From an uncultured Azohydromonas sp. (GTDB lineage: Bacteria; Pseudomonadota; Gammaproteobacteria; Burkholderiales; Burkholderiaceae_C): a stretch of 44,610 bases of DNA. The notes beneath the pieces are model-generated. The model was given only the letters and a program-made list of their open reading frames with translations. It ran no database searches and was not told where the DNA came from. Positions 7,941 through 16,123 of this stretch are shown in pieces. Where the stretch lies: positions 1 to 44,610 of the forward strand of contig NZ_CALAOH010000117.1 of assembly GCF_937926365.1 (NCBI RefSeq), read 5' to 3'. A program made the position numbers and the translations under genes. How positions within the stretch are numbered: position 1 is the first letter of the stretch; the number at the start of each line of letters is the position of its first letter.

Positions 7941-7947
7941 GCGTCAA
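7919..7947 (-). promoter_or_regulatory. Predicted sigma-70 promoter of edd-eda
   Basis: Read on the minus strand, a -35 box TTGACG (7947-7942) is followed by a 17-base spacer and a -10 box CAGAAT (7924-7919). The start site should fall near 7912, inside the proximal operator copy and about 25 bases before the edd ATG. Confidence 0.6.
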
Positions 7948-7998
7948 TGGGTCCGGACCCAGGGGCCGGCAAGCGCTGCACCCGCTACGCTCGCCGGC

Positions 7999-8616
7999 AT
8001 GGACCCGACGCTGCTGCAAGAAAGCCTGCAATTGCGCGATCCGCTCGCGCTGCTGCGGCAGACGCTGCGGCAATGGGATCGCGGCGACCTGTGGGTGTTC
8101 GGCTACGGCTCGCTGATCTGGCGCCCGGAGTTCGATGCCGAGGAGCAGCGCCCGGCGCAGGTGCATGGCTACCACCGGGCGCTGCGCATGCGCTCGCGCG
8201 TCAACCGCGGCACGCCCGAGCGGCCGGGGCTGGTCTATGCGCTGCTGCCCGGCGGCTCCTGCCGCGGCGTGGTGTACCGCGTGGCGCAGCCGCGGGTGGA
8301 GGAGGAATTGACGCGGCTGTGGGCGCGCGAGATGCCCACCGGCGTCTACGACCCGCGCTGGCTCAAGTGCCACACGCCGGGCGGTTCGGTGCGGGCGCTG
8401 GCCTTCACGCTGAGCCGGCGCAGCCCCAGCTACACCGGGCGGCTGACGGAGGAGGAGTTGCTGGAGGTGTTGCGCCACGCGCGCGGGCGCTTCGGCAGCA
8501 CGCTGGACTACCTGCTGCACACCGCCACCGCGCTGCGCCGCCACGGCATGCCAGACCGCGAGAGCGAGAAGCTGCTGGCGCTGGCGCGCCGGCATCGGCT
8601 GATCGAAGGCGGCTGA
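7999..8616 (+). CDS. ChaC-like gamma-glutamylcyclotransferase
   Basis: This 205-residue protein of the ChaC family cleaves gamma-glutamyl peptides, in characterised members glutathione, into 5-oxoproline and the remaining amino acid or dipeptide. The nucleotide-like binding loop FGYGSLIW is at about residues 34-41, followed by GYHRALRMRS and the LWAREMPTGVYDPRWL region carrying the acidic catalytic residue. Start ATG 7999 gives the usual family start; a longer open frame upstream would run through the edd operator. It is transcribed away from edd, with the operator pair between them, so it might share the regulator. Confidence 0.85.
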   Translation: MDPTLLQESLQLRDPLALLRQTLRQWDRGDLWVFGYGSLIWRPEFDAEEQRPAQVHGYHRALRMRSRVNRGTPERPGLVYALLPGGSCRGVVYRVAQPRVEEELTRLWAREMPTGVYDPRWLKCHTPGGSVRALAFTLSRRSPSYTGRLTEEELLEVLRHARGRFGSTLDYLLHTATALRRHGMPDRESEKLLALARRHRLIEGG

Positions 8617-8626
8617 GGCAAGAAAC

Positions 8627-8647
8627 GGCCGCCTGCATGAGGCGGCC
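8627..8647. terminator. Hairpin downstream of the ChaC-like gene
   Basis: A perfect 7-base stem, GGCCGCC and GGCGGCC, encloses a 7-base loop 11 bases after the stop of the cyclotransferase gene. It lies in the gap before a convergent gene. The flanking T-tract is very short, so termination efficiency is uncertain. Confidence 0.4.
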
Positions 8648-8700
8648 TTCAAGCCCTGCAAGGGCTGCAGGGACGAGCCGGCGAGCCCGCCCCGAGAGGA

Positions 8701-9351
8701 TCAAAAGGCCGGCGGCGCCGGCGCCCAGGCGCGCGGACCCGGCGGCGGCGCGGCTTGCTGGGCCAGGTCCTGCAGCGATTCCAGGTCCAGCTGCGTGCCG
8801 GGATCGTCCACGTCCACGCCGCAAGACGGGTAGCGCGCCACCAGGCGGCGCGCGCCGCTGTCGTCGGGCAGTTGGACCAGCTCCGAGTACAGCTCCGCGG
8901 CGAAGCCCACCGGGTGGCCGCGCCGGCCCGCGTGCTGGGCGTAGGCCACCGCGTGCACGCGCAGCGCCTGCGCCACCGCCACCAGCGTGCCGGGCTGCAC
9001 CAGCGGCATGTCGGCCGGCAGCACCACCCAGCCCGACGCGCCGGGCCGCGTGCCAACACCAGCCGCAATGCAGTCACACAAGCTTGGCACTGCCGTGCCG
9101 CCATCGGGCCGCTTCACCTCGGGCAGGACCACCACGTCGCGCGCGGCCACGTGGGCGCGCGCGCTGGCTTCGAGCCTGGGCGTGGTCACCACCAGCACCG
9201 GCAGCTCGCTGGCCACCACCTGACGCAGCGTGGCATCGAGCATGTCGGGGTCGTCAAGCTGGCGCGGCGCGCGCAGCGGACCGTAGAAGCGGCTGCCACG
9301 ACCGGCAGCCAACACGATCACCGTGGGGCAGAACGCCATATCGAGCACCAT
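8701..9351 (-). CDS. MobA-like nucleotidyltransferase (molybdenum cofactor cytidylyltransferase type)
   Basis: This 216-residue protein has the GT-A nucleotidyltransferase fold. The N-terminal VIVLAAGRGSRFYGP at about residues 11-25 is the nucleotide-binding loop, although the usual lysine-containing segment (P-K-x) is weak here. GGTAVPSLCDCIAAGV, the metal-site motif LPADMPLVQP and GHPVGFAAELY follow, as in MocA/CoxC-type transferases that attach CMP to molybdopterin for xanthine dehydrogenase-like enzymes. A GGAGG six bases before ATG 9351 fixes the start. No molybdoenzyme or XdhC gene lies nearby, so the acceptor is unknown. The C-terminus ends in a Pro/Ala-rich tail of about 20 residues. 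Confidence 0.75.
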   Translation of the reverse strand: MVLDMAFCPTVIVLAAGRGSRFYGPLRAPRQLDDPDMLDATLRQVVASELPVLVVTTPRLEASARAHVAARDVVVLPEVKRPDGGTAVPSLCDCIAAGVGTRPGASGWVVLPADMPLVQPGTLVAVAQALRVHAVAYAQHAGRRGHPVGFAAELYSELVQLPDDSGARRLVARYPSCGVDVDDPGTQLDLESLQDLAQQAAPPPGPRAWAPAPPAF

Positions 9352-9422
9352 CTTTGACCTCCACGAACACCTCCGGGTGCCCAAGGGCGGCAGTCTCGTT
9401 GCAGCGCAACAAAAATCAAAGT

Positions 9423-9442
9423 GGGAACTGTCCCTAGGGCGC
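9423..9442. repeat. Short intergenic repeat, copy 1 (REP-like)
   Basis: The 13-mer GTCCCTAGGGCGC at 9430-9442 recurs exactly at 12252-12264. Here it overlaps a GGGA-ACTG-TCCC inverted repeat (9423-9434). Both copies lie in gaps between genes. They may be remnants of a dispersed palindromic element. Confidence 0.35.
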
Positions 9443-9486
9443 ACCGAGTAAGAGATCCCCCGAGATACCGGGTTTATCCTTGGTCC

Positions 9487-10125
9487 ATGGACACCCGACT
9501 CGCCGACCTGCGCAAGAGCTATGAGCGCGCCGAACTCGATGAAGAAGCCTCCCTGGCCGATCCGCTGCGGCAGTTCGAGCTGTGGCTGAAGCAGGCACTG
9601 GAGGCGCAACTGCCCGAGCCCAACGCCATGACCGTGGCCACCGTCGGGCCCGACGGCCGGCCTTCCACGCGCGTGGTGCTGATCAAGGGCTGCGATGCGC
9701 GCGGCATCGTCTGGTACACGAACTACGACAGCCGCAAGGGCCGCGAGCTGGCGCACAACCCCTTCGCGGCGCTGCAGTTCCACTGGGTCGAGCTGGAGCG
9801 CGTGGTGCGCATCGAGGGCCGCGTGGAGAAGACCAGCGCCGAGGAGTCGGACGCCTATTTCAACTCGCGCCCGCTGGATTCGCGCCTGGGCGCCTGGGCC
9901 TCGCCGCAGAGCGAGGTCATCAGCGGCCGCGCGGTGCTGGTGGCCAATGCCGCCAAGGCCGGCGTGCGCTTCGGCCTGAACCCGCCGCGTCCGCCGCACT
10001 GGGGCGGCTACCGGCTGGTGCCCGACCGCTGGGAGTTCTGGCAGGGCCGCAAGTCGCGCCTGCACGACCGGCTGCGCTACCGGCTCCAGGACGGCCAGTG
10101 GGTGCGCGAGCGTCTGGCGCCGTAG
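9487..10125 (+). CDS. pdxH: Pyridoxamine 5'-phosphate oxidase
   Basis: This 212-residue FMN-dependent oxidase turns pyridoxine or pyridoxamine 5'-phosphate into pyridoxal 5'-phosphate, the last step and salvage point of vitamin B6 synthesis. Motifs are LRKSYERAELDE at the N-terminus, the FMN-binding VVLIKGCDARGIVWYTNYD and SRKGRELAHNPFAALQFHW, EESDAYFNSRP, and the C-terminal signature WEFWQGRKSRLHDRLRY, which carries the substrate-binding arginines. The length matches the family. It converges on msrA, with a 40-base palindromic repeat in the gap. Confidence 0.96.
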   Translation: MDTRLADLRKSYERAELDEEASLADPLRQFELWLKQALEAQLPEPNAMTVATVGPDGRPSTRVVLIKGCDARGIVWYTNYDSRKGRELAHNPFAALQFHWVELERVVRIEGRVEKTSAEESDAYFNSRPLDSRLGAWASPQSEVISGRAVLVANAAKAGVRFGLNPPRPPHWGGYRLVPDRWEFWQGRKSRLHDRLRYRLQDGQWVRERLAP

Positions 10126-10135
10126 GTTCACGAAA

Positions 10136-10175
10136 CCGTTCGGGCTGAGCCTGTCAAAGGGCTCAGGGCGAACGG
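10136..10175. repeat. 40-base REP-like inverted repeat
   Basis: Two 16-base arms (CCGTTCGGGCTGAGCC at 10136-10151; GGCTCAGGGCGAACGG at 10160-10175) flank an 8-base loop and pair with two central mismatches. The sequence resembles a dispersed element that I recall from many high-GC proteobacterial genomes. Here it lies between the convergent ends of pdxH and msrA and could stop transcription from either side. Confidence 0.7.
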
Positions 10176-10185
10176 GGCATGCAGC

Positions 10186-10719
10186 TCAGGCAGCCTTCAC
10201 CCGCCATTTAAAAGTCTTCCTGAACTTCTCCACCTTGGGCGCCACCACGAAGGCGCAGTAGCCCTGCCCGGGGTGGTTGGCGAAGTAGTGCTGGTGGTAG
10301 TCCTCGGCACGGGAGTAGTTGTCTTCGGGCATCAGCTCCGTGACCACGCGCCCGCCCAGCGCCTCGTTCACCTCGGCCAGCACCTCGCGCGCCACGGCCG
10401 CCTGCGCCTCGTCGTGGGTGTAGATGCCGGAGCGGTACTGCGGCCCCACGTCGTTGCCCTGGCGGTTGCGCGTGGTGGGGTCGTGGATGGTGAAGAAGAT
10501 CTCCAGCACCTCGCGCAGCGGGATGCGCTGCGGATCGAAAGTGACACGCACCACCTCCGCGTGGCCTGTGTCACCTTGGCACACCTGCTCGTAGCTCGGC
10601 CGCGTCACGTGGCCGTTGCTGTAGCCGGACTCCACCGCCAGCACCCCATCGACCAGCTCGTACACCGCCTCCAGGCACCAGAAGCAGCCGCCGCCCAGGG
10701 TGATCGTCTCGGACGCCAT
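10186..10719 (-). CDS. msrA: Peptide-methionine (S)-S-oxide reductase
   Basis: This 177-residue MsrA repairs the S-epimer of methionine sulfoxide in proteins or as free amino acid. The catalytic GGGCFWCLEAVY places the active cysteine at C12. YSNGHVTRPSYEQVCQGDTGHAEVV and the late AEDYHQHYFANHP follow, as in the family. A second cysteine near the C-terminus (GYCAF) could act as resolving residue. An ideal ribosome site, AAAGGAGG, five bases before ATG 10719 decides the start against an ATG six codons upstream. No signal peptide is seen, so it is cytoplasmic. Confidence 0.95.
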   Translation of the reverse strand: MASETITLGGGCFWCLEAVYELVDGVLAVESGYSNGHVTRPSYEQVCQGDTGHAEVVRVTFDPQRIPLREVLEIFFTIHDPTTRNRQGNDVGPQYRSGIYTHDEAQAAVAREVLAEVNEALGGRVVTELMPEDNYSRAEDYHQHYFANHPGQGYCAFVVAPKVEKFRKTFKWRVKAA

Positions 10720-10835
10720 GTGCGCCTCCTTTCGCATGCGGCCGCCCAGCGCGGCCGCGACGCGCGGATTCTGCGGCGCGGCCGATCAGCCCTTCGGCCG
10801 CGCAGGTCGAAGCGCCGGGCGGCCCGCGCCGCGGC

Positions 10836-12125
10836 TCAGGGCTGCTGGTAGGTGATGCGGTAGAGCGCGCCGGCGTAGTCGTCGGACACCAGCAGCGAGC
10901 CGTCCTTCATCACCGCCACGTCCACCGGACGCCCGCGCAGCGTGCCGGTCTCGCCATCCAGCCAGCCGCTGGCGAAGACCTCGGTCTTGTCGGCCGTGCC
11001 ATCGGGCTTGAGCGAGGTGAAGAGCAGTTGCGCGCCGTTGGGCTTGGTGCGGTTCCAGGAACCGTGCTGGACCGAGAAGAGGCCGCCCTGGTACTTCGCC
11101 GGGAACTGCCGGCCGGTGTAGAAGACCAGCCCCAGGTCGGCCGCGTGCGCCTCGGTCAGCACCTGCGCGGGCGTGACGTTGGACGGCAGCGGGTCCTTGT
11201 CGTACTGGTGCTCGGTGATGCGCGTCTTGCCCTGGATCCACGGGTAGCCGAAGAACTGGCCCGCCTTGGTGGCGCGGTTGATCTCTCCGTTGGGAATGTC
11301 ATCGCCCATGCCGTCGGTCTGGTTGTCGGTGAACCAGAGCGTGCCGTCCTTGGGGTTGAAGTCCATGCCCACGGAGTTGCGCACGCCCGTGGCGAAGACC
11401 TCGCGCTTGCTGCCGTCGAGCTCCATGCGCACGATGCCGCCGATGCCCCACTTGTTGTAGAGGTCGAGCTTCTCGCGTGGGGGCACGTTGAAGGGCTGAC
11501 CCAGCGTGACGTAGAGCTTCTTGTCCGGGCCGATGCGGCAGGTGCGCGCGCCGTGGTTGAAGGACTCCTCCTCCACCGGGATCAGCCCACCCTGCGGCAC
11601 CACCTCCGCCACCGCCACGTCGGGGCCCTCGTAGAAGAATTCGGCCGCGGGGAAGTTCAGCACCCGGTTGTGCTCGGCGACGATGAGGAAGCCGTCCCGG
11701 GTCCAGCACACGCCGTTGGGGTTCTTGAAGTTCAGGCTGGGCGCGAAGGGCTTCACCTCGTCGGCCATGCCGTCGGAGTTGCGGTCCGTGACCGCCCAGA
11801 CGGTGGTCTTGCGCGTGCCCACGAACAGCATGTTGGTGGTGGGCGCAACGGCCATGTGGCGCGCATCGGGCACGACGGCGTAGAGATCGATCCTGAAGCC
11901 CGGCGGCAGCTTCACGCGCTTGAGGTTCTCGCGGATGGCGTTGGCGTTGCGCCCTTCCTGCGGCACCGGCGGGATGTTGAGGTCGGTGCCCGAAACCTTG
12001 AACTGCTTGAGTTTGTCGATGTTGGCCGGCGCGGCAGGTGCTGCGGGCTGCGCCCTTGCGACGCCGGCCAGCAGCAGCGCGCCGGCCAGCAGGCCCAGGG
12101 CAAACGGTCGATCGAGGTGCTTCAC
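10836..12125 (-). CDS. Exported PQQ-type sugar (sorbosone) dehydrogenase, beta-propeller
   Basis: This 429-residue protein belongs to the glucose/sorbosone dehydrogenase beta-propeller family (soluble quinoprotein type). A GTG start at 12125, preceded by AAGGAGA, gives a clean signal peptide (KHLDRPFALGLLAGALLLAGVARA, cut before QPAAP) and hence periplasmic location. Propeller motifs include a possible calcium site DRNSDGMADEV, LNFKNPNGVCWTRDGFL, and near the end VSDDYAGALYRITY. Members oxidise sugars with PQQ, but many are uncharacterised. No PQQ synthesis genes are in the window, so cofactor and substrate remain inference. It lies downstream of the large DUF748 gene, 168 bases away. Confidence 0.78.
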   Translation of the reverse strand: MKHLDRPFALGLLAGALLLAGVARAQPAAPAAPANIDKLKQFKVSGTDLNIPPVPQEGRNANAIRENLKRVKLPPGFRIDLYAVVPDARHMAVAPTTNMLFVGTRKTTVWAVTDRNSDGMADEVKPFAPSLNFKNPNGVCWTRDGFLIVAEHNRVLNFPAAEFFYEGPDVAVAEVVPQGGLIPVEEESFNHGARTCRIGPDKKLYVTLGQPFNVPPREKLDLYNKWGIGGIVRMELDGSKREVFATGVRNSVGMDFNPKDGTLWFTDNQTDGMGDDIPNGEINRATKAGQFFGYPWIQGKTRITEHQYDKDPLPSNVTPAQVLTEAHAADLGLVFYTGRQFPAKYQGGLFSVQHGSWNRTKPNGAQLLFTSLKPDGTADKTEVFASGWLDGETGTLRGRPVDVAVMKDGSLLVSDDYAGALYRITYQQP

Positions 12126-12251
12126 AGGCTTGTCTCCTTCACCGTTGAGCCGTTGCCGCCGCAACGGGGGCGGCACGGCCTGTCCGGCGCCGCCTCGGCG
12201 CCGGCTCGCGCCACTGTGGGCGCGGCCCTGACACGGAGGCAGATGGGGCAA

Positions 12252-12264
12252 GTCCCTAGGGCGC
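12252..12264. repeat. Short intergenic repeat, copy 2
   Basis: Second exact copy of the 13-mer GTCCCTAGGGCGC seen at 9430. It lies in the gap between the sugar dehydrogenase and DUF748 genes, 30 bases before the latter's stop codon. The CCCTAGGG core is palindromic. Confidence 0.35.
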
Positions 12265-12293
12265 GCCGGCCCGGATGGGGCAAGCGTGCCGTT

Positions 12294-15200
12294 TCAGCGC
12301 AGCGACAGCTCCACCTGTGGCGCCCAGGGCGCCGCCTTCTCGCCCTCGGCCTTGGTCTGGTGCAGCCGTGGCGCGGCCACGAACAGCCGCTCGCCCGGCA
12401 CGCCATGGGCGATGAGCGCGTCGCGCACCGCCAGCGCGCGCTGCACCGCGAGCTGGCGCGCGCTGTCCTCGGTGACGGCGATGGCCGCCAGCAGCCGCTG
12501 CTCCATCTCGGCCGCCGGCAGCTCGCGCGCCAGGCCGATGAAGTTGCGCGGCTTGTTGGGCAGCGGCGTGTCGGCATAGATGCGGCGCAGCAGCGCCTCG
12601 CGCTCGGCAGCGGTGGGTGGCGGCAGCTCGGCCTGCGCCGCCGCGCCGGCGCGCAGCGCCTGCCTGCGCTGCTCGGCGCGGATGCGCGCCTCCAGCTGTG
12701 CGCGGCGGATGGGCTCGGCCTCGGCTTGCGGGTCGGCTTCGCCGGTGATGGTGGTCTGCAGCTCGGGCTTGTCCTGCAGCGCCTGGGCCGCCTTCTGCAG
12801 CACGTCACGTCCGGCCTCGGCCGGCAGCGCGCTGCCGGGGTCGAAAGCCACGCGGCTGAGATCGGGGCCGTTGGCACCGGCCAGCAGCGCGAAGGGCGAG
12901 GTCACGGCCTTGATCAGCAGGTTGCCGATGAGGCGCAGGATCACGCCGCCGATGCTGAACTGCGGATCGTTGAGGCTGCCACTGACGGGCAGGTCCAGGT
13001 CGATGTTGCCGTGGCGGTCCTTGAGCAGCGACACCGCCAGCAGCACCGGCAGCTTGGTGGCGCTGGGCGACTCCACGCGCTCGCCGAAGGTGAGCTGGTT
13101 GAGCGTGAGGCGGTTGCGCGCCTGCAGCCGGCCCTCGTTGTCGATGCGGTAGCCGACGTCCACGCTGAGCTTGCCGCGCTCGATGGCGTAGCCGGCGTAC
13201 TTGCCGGCGTAGGGCGACAGCGGCGGCAGCTCCAGCCCGGTGGCGCGGGCTTCGATGTTGAGCTCCGGCGGGTTGTTCAGCGGGTTGAGCGTGCCCTGGA
13301 TGTCCAGCACCGCGCTGCCCGCGGCCCGGCCGCGCAGCGACAGCGGCGCCAAGCCCGGGCTGTCCGAACGCAGCGGCCCCAGCGTGCCGTTGAGCTCGGT
13401 GAGCTCGGCGCTGTAGTTGGGACGGACGAAGCGGTCGTTGAAGTCGATGCGGCCGTTGAGCAGCGTGGTGCTGCCCAGCACCAGGTCCATCGGCAGCTCG
13501 CGCGTGCGCGCGGGCAGCGGCTCGCTGACCACCACACCGCCGGGCGCAGAGGCGGACGCGGGGGCGGAAGCGGGGGCGGACGCGTCCGCCGCGGTTGCCG
13601 GGGCGGCCAGCACGCCCGGGGCTGCGGCGACGTCGGTGTCGAGCACGGGGCGGCCACGCAGGTCCTGCAGGTTGAATCGGCCCTGCTCCGTCACCACCAG
13701 CCGGGCGAAGAAGTCCGACAGCGTCGTGGCCTGCAGCTCCACGCGCGGCTTGGCGCCGGGCTGGACCGAGGCATTCAAGCCCTTGAGCGCCAGCGACTGC
13801 CAGCTCAGCAGCTCGTCGTCCTCGGTCTGCCCGCGCGAGGCGACCACGTGCACGCCGCCCAGCAGCGCGTCGCCGCGCAGCTGCACGCGCGGCCCGTCCG
13901 CGCCGAGCGCGAGGCTGAGCTCGCCGTCGAAGCCGGCTTCTCCGTGCAGCAGGTGCAGCGGCAGTGTGCCACCGGCGTAGGCCTGCAGCAGGTGCACCGG
14001 CAGCCGCTCGATGCGCCAGCGCCCGTCCAACGCCAGCGGCTCCAGCTGCAGCCGGCCGTTCCACTGCAGGCGGCCGGGCGTCTTGTCCTCCGGGTCGATG
14101 AGCTGCAGTCCCAGGCTGGCACGCCGCGCGCCGCCGGCCAGGGGCCACTGCAGGTCCTGCAGCGCCAGCCGCAGCTTGCTCAGCTCCAGCGCCACCGGCG
14201 CCTGCGGTTGCGGCTGCGCGTCACGCCAGCGCACGCGGCCGTCGTCGATCTGCAACTGGCCCAGCCGCACGCGCCAGCCGGGGCTGGCCACCGCGCCGTT
14301 GCGCGTCGGCGCCGGCGGGGACGCGGCCGGCGTATCCGCGGCCGACGGGAACCAGGACACGGCGTTGAGCCGGCCATCGGCATCGCGCGCGAGCTGCAGC
14401 GCGGGCGCCTGCAGGCGCAGCCGGCCAACCTCCACCGCCTGGCCCGGCAGCGCGACGCGCACGTCCTCCAGCGCCAGCGCGTCCCAGGCCGCCAGCGGTG
14501 GCGCGGCTGGCGCGGCCGGGTCCAGCAGGCGCAGACGGTCCAGCCGCGCCTGCGCCAACTCCACCGTCTGCAGCCCGGCGGGCGTCCAGCCCAGCTGGCC
14601 CTGCACGCCCAGCTGGCCCTCCGGCAGCGGACGCAGCGCCTGCGCCAGCAGCGGCGCCAGCGGGCGCAGCGGCAGCGCCTTCAGATCGAAGTTCAGCGTG
14701 CCGCCCTCGGCCGCGGCTTGGCCCGACAGCTTCAGCTCCCCGGCCGGGGCGTCGGCGCCGCCCTCCTCCGGCCGCAGCCGCGCCGAGGCCTCGAAAGGCA
14801 TGGCGGCCTGCAGCGGCCATTGCAGCTCGCGCGCCTGAGCGTCGAGCGCCTCCACGCGCCAGCGCAGCTTCAGCGCGTCGTCGCGCCAGTGCAGCGCCGC
14901 GCCCTTGATCTCCAGCGCCTGCGCCGACACTTTCCATGCGGCCTCGGACGCCGTGCCATCCGCCGCACCCGAGGCGGCCTTGGCGCTCTCCTTGGCGGGT
15001 TTCGCCGCCGCGACCTCGGAGCCGCCCAGTGCCAGCAACAGCTGCCCTTGCGCATCCCGCCCGGCGTGCAGGTCGAGCCCGTCCAGGCTGACGGGGCCGA
15101 GGGCGATGCGGCGACGCAGCGGCTGCGAAGGCTGGATCTCGACCTGCAGCGACTTCCAGCCCAGCAGCGGCTCGCCGCGGCCGTCGGCCAGCGCCAGATC

Positions 15201-16055
15201 CTGCGCCCGCAGCCGGCCCTGCACGTCCAGCTCCGGCGTGCCGTCGTCGGCCAGGCGGAAGCGCAGTTGCAGTTGCGTGCCGAACTGCCCGCGCTCCAGC
15301 TTCAGGCCGCCGGGCAGGTAGGGGCTCAGGGACGCGAGATCTAGCGCCTCCAGGCGCAGCTCCAGCGTGCTGTCGCGGTGGCGCGAGAAGGGCGTGGTGC
15401 TGGCGCCGCTGTCGAAGCGGCTGCCGTCGAGCACGAAGGCCAGGCGCGGCTGCACCTGCGTCTCCACGTCCGCGGGCAGGCTGGAGATGAAGGGCAGCTC
15501 CAGCTGCAACTCGCTCAGCTCGTGGCGCACGCCGCGCGTCTCGTCCTGGTAGAGCAGCTCGCCGCGCTCCAGGCGCAGGTTGTGCAGCGCGAAGCGCGGC
15601 GGTGGCGTGTCGCCACTGGGTTCGGCCTGGGGTTGAGCGCTCAACCGCTGCAACATGTCGTCGAGGTCGGTGCCGCCGTCTGCACGGCGCGTGATGCGCA
15701 GCCGTGGCGCGGTGACCTCGATAGCGCTGAGCACCGGGGCGCGCCACCACAGCGAGCTGGCCTCCAGGTTGAGCAGCAAACGCTCGATCTGCGCCTGCGG
15801 TGCCGGCGCGGCGGCGCCCTCGGCCTGCGGCGCGGCGGTGCCGGCCAGCGTGATGCCCTCGACGGTAAGCCGCAGGTTCCAGGGCGTGAACCGGATGCCG
15901 TCCACGCGCAGCTCGCGGCCCAGCAGCTCGCTGCCGCGCTGCTGCAGTTGCCACTTCAACAGTGGCGGCAGCGCCAGCGCGCCCAGCAGCCACAGCACTC
16001 CCAATGCGATTACCAGCGCGGCGAGCCATCGCGCCGCACGCTTGCCCTTGAACAT
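12294..16055 (-). CDS. DUF748/AsmA-like envelope protein
   Basis: A very large protein of 1253 residues. It begins with a basic N-terminus and one membrane helix (about residues 10-32), then LLKWQLQQRGSELLGRELRVD and FTPWNLRLTVEGI, which is the usual start of AsmA/DUF748 proteins. Most of the chain is repetitive beta-rich sequence with many L-x-L alternations, as expected for a long periplasmic groove. Near residues 1000-1050 lies the conserved YAIERGKLSVDVGYRIDN region. The C-terminus holds AEAEPIRRAQLEARIR and ends like OmpA-type or BON-like tails. Related long AsmA proteins bridge the membranes and are thought to carry phospholipids; that role here is inference. The start at ATG 16055 keeps the helix at the N-terminus. 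Confidence 0.8.
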   Translation of the reverse strand: MFKGKRAARWLAALVIALGVLWLLGALALPPLLKWQLQQRGSELLGRELRVDGIRFTPWNLRLTVEGITLAGTAAPQAEGAAAPAPQAQIERLLLNLEASSLWWRAPVLSAIEVTAPRLRITRRADGGTDLDDMLQRLSAQPQAEPSGDTPPPRFALHNLRLERGELLYQDETRGVRHELSELQLELPFISSLPADVETQVQPRLAFVLDGSRFDSGASTTPFSRHRDSTLELRLEALDLASLSPYLPGGLKLERGQFGTQLQLRFRLADDGTPELDVQGRLRAQDLALADGRGEPLLGWKSLQVEIQPSQPLRRRIALGPVSLDGLDLHAGRDAQGQLLLALGGSEVAAAKPAKESAKAASGAADGTASEAAWKVSAQALEIKGAALHWRDDALKLRWRVEALDAQARELQWPLQAAMPFEASARLRPEEGGADAPAGELKLSGQAAAEGGTLNFDLKALPLRPLAPLLAQALRPLPEGQLGVQGQLGWTPAGLQTVELAQARLDRLRLLDPAAPAAPPLAAWDALALEDVRVALPGQAVEVGRLRLQAPALQLARDADGRLNAVSWFPSAADTPAASPPAPTRNGAVASPGWRVRLGQLQIDDGRVRWRDAQPQPQAPVALELSKLRLALQDLQWPLAGGARRASLGLQLIDPEDKTPGRLQWNGRLQLEPLALDGRWRIERLPVHLLQAYAGGTLPLHLLHGEAGFDGELSLALGADGPRVQLRGDALLGGVHVVASRGQTEDDELLSWQSLALKGLNASVQPGAKPRVELQATTLSDFFARLVVTEQGRFNLQDLRGRPVLDTDVAAAPGVLAAPATAADASAPASAPASASAPGGVVVSEPLPARTRELPMDLVLGSTTLLNGRIDFNDRFVRPNYSAELTELNGTLGPLRSDSPGLAPLSLRGRAAGSAVLDIQGTLNPLNNPPELNIEARATGLELPPLSPYAGKYAGYAIERGKLSVDVGYRIDNEGRLQARNRLTLNQLTFGERVESPSATKLPVLLAVSLLKDRHGNIDLDLPVSGSLNDPQFSIGGVILRLIGNLLIKAVTSPFALLAGANGPDLSRVAFDPGSALPAEAGRDVLQKAAQALQDKPELQTTITGEADPQAEAEPIRRAQLEARIRAEQRRQALRAGAAAQAELPPPTAAEREALLRRIYADTPLPNKPRNFIGLARELPAAEMEQRLLAAIAVTEDSARQLAVQRALAVRDALIAHGVPGERLFVAAPRLHQTKAEGEKAAPWAPQVELSLR

Positions 16056-16123
16056 CCGTGTTTTGCTGATCAGTGCGGGCGGCCTGCGCACAATGCGCGC
16101 CACCCGGGGTGAGGGAACAACCA

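Noticed and set aside
12580..15321. Many long open frames on the strand opposite the DUF748 gene
   Set aside because: They are rich in Arg, Ala, Pro and Ser runs, lack ribosome sites and family motifs, and lie wholly inside a convincing gene. High GC content produces such shadows.
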